Assembly: GCF_003369445.1 (NCBI RefSeq)
Contig: NZ_QRCU01000026.1
Span: 1 to 64,000, forward strand
Origin: Arthrobacter silvisoli
GTDB taxonomy: Bacteria; Actinomycetota; Actinomycetes; Actinomycetales; Micrococcaceae
Direction: 5' to 3'
DNA length: 64,000 nucleotides
A program made the translations under genes and the position numbers. The notes beneath the pieces were generated by a model that saw only the letters and a program-made list of their open reading frames with translations, made no database searches and was not told where the DNA came from. Positions 60,893-64,000 of this stretch are shown piece after piece (positions within the stretch are counted from its first letter, which is position 1; each line of letters begins with the position of its first letter).

Positions 60893-62356
60893 TCAGCGCC
60901 CGCCTGCGAGCGGCCGTTCGGGCACGTGCAGGCGGGTCATCACCCGGGCCACCGTTCCGGGAATGCGTTGCTTGGTGGCCAGCGAAACAAGCACCATCAC
61001 GGTGAAGGCGGAGGGGACCGTCCAGGCCGCCGGCTGCGCCAGCCAGCCCGGCGCCGACACTCCGCCGAAGAGTGTCCCCGCCACCATCGCGCCCCCGCAC
61101 AGCACGGCACCGGTCAGCATCCCGGCGATGGCTCCGGCATCGCTCAGCCCGCGCCACCAGATGCCCAGGAGCAGCACGGGGCAGATGGTGGACGCCGTGA
61201 ACGCGAACACCAGCCCCACGCTTCCGGCAAGGCCCAGTGAATCCGTGACCAGGGCGAAGGCCAACGGAACGACGGCGGCCAGCAGCGCCCCGATCCGGAA
61301 GCCGCGGACGCTGCCGCCCAGCAGGTCCTGGCTGATGACGCCGGCCAGCGAAACCACCAGCCCGGAGGTGGTGGAGAGGAACGCCGCGAAGGCGCCTGCG
61401 ACCACCAGTGCTGAGAGCACGTCGCCGGCCGGCCCGCCTACCAGCTCGCCCGGCAGCAGCAGCACGAGGGCGTCGGAGCGGCCGTCGCGGGCCAGGCCGG
61501 GTGCGTACATGCGGCCGAGTAGCCCGGCCGCGGTGGGGAAGAGATAGAAGACGGACAGCAGGCCCAGCACGATCAGGGTGGTCCGGCGGGCCGAGTGGCC
61601 GTCCGGATTGGTGTAGAAACGCACCAGCACGTGCGGCAGGCCGAGGGTGCCGAAGAGCAGGGCGACCAAGAGGGAAACCGTCTGGTACGGCCCGGCGGCC
61701 GGAACGCCGGTGGGGTTGACGGCCTCCGGGGCGGGGAGGGCCGCGCCGCCGCCTTGGTGCAGCAGCACGAAGACCACCGGAACGGCGAGCGCTGTGAGCT
61801 TGAGCCAATACTGGAACGCCTGGACGAAGGTGATGGAACGCATGCCGCCCGCCGCGACGCTCAGGTACACCACCAGGACCACCGCCACCGCGCCCACCCA
61901 TGACGGCAGCCCCGTGCTGATCCGGATGGTGAGCCCCGCGCCGTGTAGTTGCGGCACGATGTACAGCCAGCCGACGGCGACCACCACCAGGCTGGTCACC
62001 CGCCGCACCGCCGTGGATTCCAGCCGGGCTTCGGTGAAGTCCGGGATCGTGTACGCCCCGGAGCGGCGCAGGGGTGCGGCCACGAACAGCAGCAGCATCA
62101 GGTAGCCGGCCGTGTAGCCCACCGGGAACCACAAGGCATCCGTCCCGGAGAGCAGGATCAGCCCGGCTACCCCGAGGAAGCTGGCCGCGGAGAGATACTC
62201 CCCGCCGATCGCCGAGGCGTTCCACCACGGCGGAACCGTCCGGGAGGCGACGTAGAAATCGCCGGTGGTGCGCGAAATCCGCAAACCGTAGAAGCCGACG
62301 GCCGCCGTCGCGACCACCACGAGCAGAAACGCCGCCAAGCCGACCGGGGGATTCAC
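60893..62356 (-). CDS. Sodium:solute symporter (SSS family, ActP-like)
   Basis: This 487-residue transporter has about 13 membrane segments and the SSS pattern: SRTVPPWWNASAIGGEYLSA, GYTAGYLMLLLFVAAPLRRS, FRFYT-like VLVRFYTNPDGHSARR and STTSGLVVSLAGVISQD. It resembles cation/acetate symporters such as ActP. The GTG start overlaps the stop of the small membrane gene upstream by four bases, as actP does with its DUF485 partner. With the LytS/LytR pair it may respond to acetate, pyruvate or a similar acid (inference). Confidence 0.88.
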   Translation of the reverse strand: MNPPVGLAAFLLVVVATAAVGFYGLRISRTTGDFYVASRTVPPWWNASAIGGEYLSAASFLGVAGLILLSGTDALWFPVGYTAGYLMLLLFVAAPLRRSGAYTIPDFTEARLESTAVRRVTSLVVVAVGWLYIVPQLHGAGLTIRISTGLPSWVGAVAVVLVVYLSVAAGGMRSITFVQAFQYWLKLTALAVPVVFVLLHQGGGAALPAPEAVNPTGVPAAGPYQTVSLLVALLFGTLGLPHVLVRFYTNPDGHSARRTTLIVLGLLSVFYLFPTAAGLLGRMYAPGLARDGRSDALVLLLPGELVGGPAGDVLSALVVAGAFAAFLSTTSGLVVSLAGVISQDLLGGSVRGFRIGALLAAVVPLAFALVTDSLGLAGSVGLVFAFTASTICPVLLLGIWWRGLSDAGAIAGMLTGAVLCGGAMVAGTLFGGVSAPGWLAQPAAWTVPSAFTVMVLVSLATKQRIPGTVARVMTRLHVPERPLAGGR

Positions 62357-62724
62357 CGCTCGTCCACCAGCTCGCGGTAACGGGCCTCGTTCCGGGCCGC
62401 GGAGCGGTTGTACAGCCAGGCCGCCAGGCCGATCACCGGGTACAGCCCCGCGCCCAGCAGCAACCAGTTCAAGGGAATGCCCAGGAGGCGCAGTACGGCA
62501 AGGTCAGGCACCAAGGCGACCATCAGCCCGCAGGCGGCAAGCACCAGCAGGAAGCCAACCGCCACCACGATCGCCAGCCGCAGCTGGGAACGGATCAGCG
62601 AACGGACGTAGAGGCGCCCGGCGTCGGAATCCAGTGCGGCGTCGCGGCCTGGGGAAGCGCCGGGCGGAAGGCCTGCAGGACGCCGTCCGGCCGATTGCGG
62701 CGCGGTGACCCGTACCCTGGTCAT
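62353..62724 (-). CDS. Small membrane protein, probable symporter partner (DUF485-like)
   Basis: This 123-residue protein has a basic N-terminus, two hydrophobic helices (LRLAIVVAVGFLLVLAACGL and LLLGAGLYPVIGLAAWLY) and the RSQLR / RNEARYREL ends seen in the small proteins that accompany SSS acetate-type transporters. It overlaps both neighbours (ATGA with the response regulator, GTGA with the symporter). The DUF485 assignment is by layout rather than by clear motif. Confidence 0.72.
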   Translation of the reverse strand: MTRVRVTAPQSAGRRPAGLPPGASPGRDAALDSDAGRLYVRSLIRSQLRLAIVVAVGFLLVLAACGLMVALVPDLAVLRLLGIPLNWLLLGAGLYPVIGLAAWLYNRSAARNEARYRELVDER

Positions 62725-63440
62725 CCCTGCGGCCGTATCCGGGTGGTTCCGAGCTTGTCCCGCACGGCGGGCAGGTGCCTGCGGCTGATCGGCAGTTCGG
62801 CCCGGGCCACCGTCACGGACGGGTGCGCGGCGCCGAGTTTGAGGTGCTCCACGTGGTTCAGGGAGATCAGGTACGAGCGGTGGATGCGGATGAATCCGGC
62901 CTCGGCCCACTGCTGTTCGAGGTCGCTGAGCGGGACCCGGATCAGGTAGCTGGCCTCTGCCGTGTGCAGGCGGGCGTAGTCGCCCTGGGCCTGGACATAG
63001 CTGACGTCGTCCCGGCGGATCATCCGGGTGGTGCCGCCCTGGTCCACGGTGATCATCTCCGGGGCCGGGCTGCCGTCCCGGAGGAGTTCGCTGACCCGGC
63101 CGAGGGATCGCGCGAGCCTTTCGGCGCGCACCGGTTTGAGGAGATAGTCGACGGCGGCCAGTTCGAAGGCCTCCAGCGCGCAGTCCTCGTCCGCGGTGAC
63201 GAAGACGACGGCGGGCGGAACCGGGATCCGCGAGATGGCCCGCGCGATGTCCAGCCCCGAGAGGGCCGGCATGTGGATGTCCAGGAAGGCGACGTCGACG
63301 GATTCGTTCGCCAGGACCCGCAATGCTTCTGAACCGGACGAGGCGCGGTGGATGGTACCCACGCGCTCATCCCGGCCCAGCAGGAAGGCGAGTTCTTCGA
63401 CGGCGGGCAGCTCGTCGTCGGCGACGAGGACGTTGATCAT
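62721..63440 (-). CDS. LytTR-family response regulator
   Basis: This 239-residue regulator has an N-terminal receiver domain (VLVADDELPAVEELAFLLGR; phospho-Asp in VDVAFLDIHMPALSG, about 53) and a C-terminal LytTR DNA-binding domain (FIRIHRSYLISLNHVEHLK, about 175-193). It probably binds direct repeats upstream of its targets. It lies just after the sensor kinase gene and overlaps the small membrane gene of the transporter, so it likely controls that transporter. Confidence 0.92.
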   Translation of the reverse strand: MINVLVADDELPAVEELAFLLGRDERVGTIHRASSGSEALRVLANESVDVAFLDIHMPALSGLDIARAISRIPVPPAVVFVTADEDCALEAFELAAVDYLLKPVRAERLARSLGRVSELLRDGSPAPEMITVDQGGTTRMIRRDDVSYVQAQGDYARLHTAEASYLIRVPLSDLEQQWAEAGFIRIHRSYLISLNHVEHLKLGAAHPSVTVARAELPISRRHLPAVRDKLGTTRIRPQG

Positions 63441-63469
63441 GACAGCAGCTTAACCTCCGCCGCCGGCCC

Positions 63470-64000
63470 TCAGGCATCGTGCCCGGGCTGGGACTTGGGC
63501 ACCCGGAGCGTGATCAGGGTGCCCTCGCCCGGGGCAGTCTCGATGACCAGGCCGTACTCGTCCCCGTACACCTGCCGCAGGCGGGCATCGACGTTGCGCA
63601 GGCCGACGTGCTCGCCGTCGGCGTGGCCGGCCAGCACGGACCGGAGGTGCTCCGGGTCCATCCCCACGCCGTCGTCCTCCACCGTCACCTCGGCGTCCGC
63701 GCCCGAATCGTAGGCACGGATGGTGATGTGTCCCGGGCCTTCCTTGGCCTCCAGGCCGTGGCGCACCGCGTTCTCCACCAGCGGCTGCAGGCTCAGGAAG
63801 GGAATCACGGTGCTCAGGACCTCGGGGGCGATCTGCAGGCTGACCTGTACGCGTTCGCCGAAGCGGGCACGTTCGAGGAGCAGGTAGCGGTCGATGCTGC
63901 GCAGTTCCTCGGCCAGGGTGGTGAAGTCCCCGTGCCGCCGGAAGGAGTAGCGCGTGAAGTCGGCGAACTCCACCACCAGTTCACGCGCCCTGGCCGGATC
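63470..64000 (-). CDS. LytS/BtsS-like sensor histidine kinase, C-terminal part
   Basis: The open frame enters from the right edge, so the N-terminal sensor and the phospho-accepting His are outside the window. The visible about 176 residues contain the end of the HisKA-type (His_kinase) region (EELRSIDRYLLLERARFGER), the N box (LSLQPLVENAVRHGLEAK), the G box (VTVEDDGVGMDP) and the HVGLRNVDARLRQVYG tail. It pairs with the LytTR regulator 29 bases downstream. Confidence 0.9.
   Translation of the reverse strand, partial: DPARARELVVEFADFTRYSFRRHGDFTTLAEELRSIDRYLLLERARFGERVQVSLQIAPEVLSTVIPFLSLQPLVENAVRHGLEAKEGPGHITIRAYDSGADAEVTVEDDGVGMDPEHLRSVLAGHADGEHVGLRNVDARLRQVYGDEYGLVIETAPGEGTLITLRVPKSQPGHDA

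Overview
The window is chromosomal DNA from a high-GC Gram-positive actinobacterium, most likely a member of the Micrococcaceae close to Arthrobacter or Pseudarthrobacter. This is judged from the GC-rich third codon positions, the M23 peptidase-rpsB-tsf-pyrH-frr-cdsA gene order, a SAM-IV riboswitch before metX, a DivIVA-repeat protein and many leaderless start codons. Genus is an inference; no search was run.

Region 1 (1-9.6 kb): after an intergenic repeat and a small secreted protein comes a LacI-controlled carbohydrate ABC transporter operon (two LplB/LplC-like permeases, a Tat-exported lipoprotein binding protein, the LacI regulator and a Gfo/Idh/MocA oxidoreductase). A LysR regulator and a Tat-exported amidohydrolase follow on the minus strand. 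Region 2 (9.8-16.5 kb): threonine catabolism (tdh-kbl), a GH4 glycosidase, a PNPOx-like protein, an FAD amine/amino-acid oxidase and imidazolonepropionase (hutI). Region 3 (16.5-19 kb): an EamA exporter and a MocR-type regulator whose start codons overlap head to head. Region 4 (19-27.8 kb) is the most distinctive part. A secreted 1300-residue GH101 endo-alpha-N-acetylgalactosaminidase diverges from a tightly packed operon of AgaS-like SIS isomerase, ROK kinase, PfkB-type (tagatose-6-phosphate) kinase, class II (tagatose-bisphosphate) aldolase and DeoR regulator. Together they look like a pathway for mucin-type O-glycan (Gal-GalNAc) use.

Region 5 (27.8-40.2 kb): phosphatase, CPBP membrane protease, a VOC protein with an IdeR-like iron box, methionine biosynthesis (metY, SAM-IV riboswitch, metX), a SHOCT protein, an AlkZ-like protein, two esterases, an S4 RNA-binding protein, a YdcZ-like transporter, glycyl-tRNA synthetase and a GNAT protein. 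Region 6 (40.3-53 kb): YibE/F protein, dusB, dgt, dnaG, a tandem duplicated tRNA-Asn with duplicated terminators, a Bcr/CflA efflux pump, a holin-X protein, a CDP-alcohol phosphatidyltransferase, a DMT transporter, a GT4 glycosyltransferase and a CAT-anticodon tRNA. Region 7 (53-64 kb): acyl-CoA dehydrogenase, M23 peptidase, the rpsB-tsf-pyrH-frr-cdsA block, a DivIVA-repeat protein, and an SSS symporter with a small membrane partner and a LytS/LytR-type two-component system; the kinase runs off the right edge.

Regulation can be read in several places: a LacI-like operator on the ABC promoter, a TGGTATACCA-type operator between the amidohydrolase and tdh, a palindrome in the mocR promoter, a matching GTTACTC-GTAAC palindrome before two lipid/ester-related genes, and families of 55-80 bp intergenic palindromes at gene ends. 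No CRISPR array, phage or transposase was seen.
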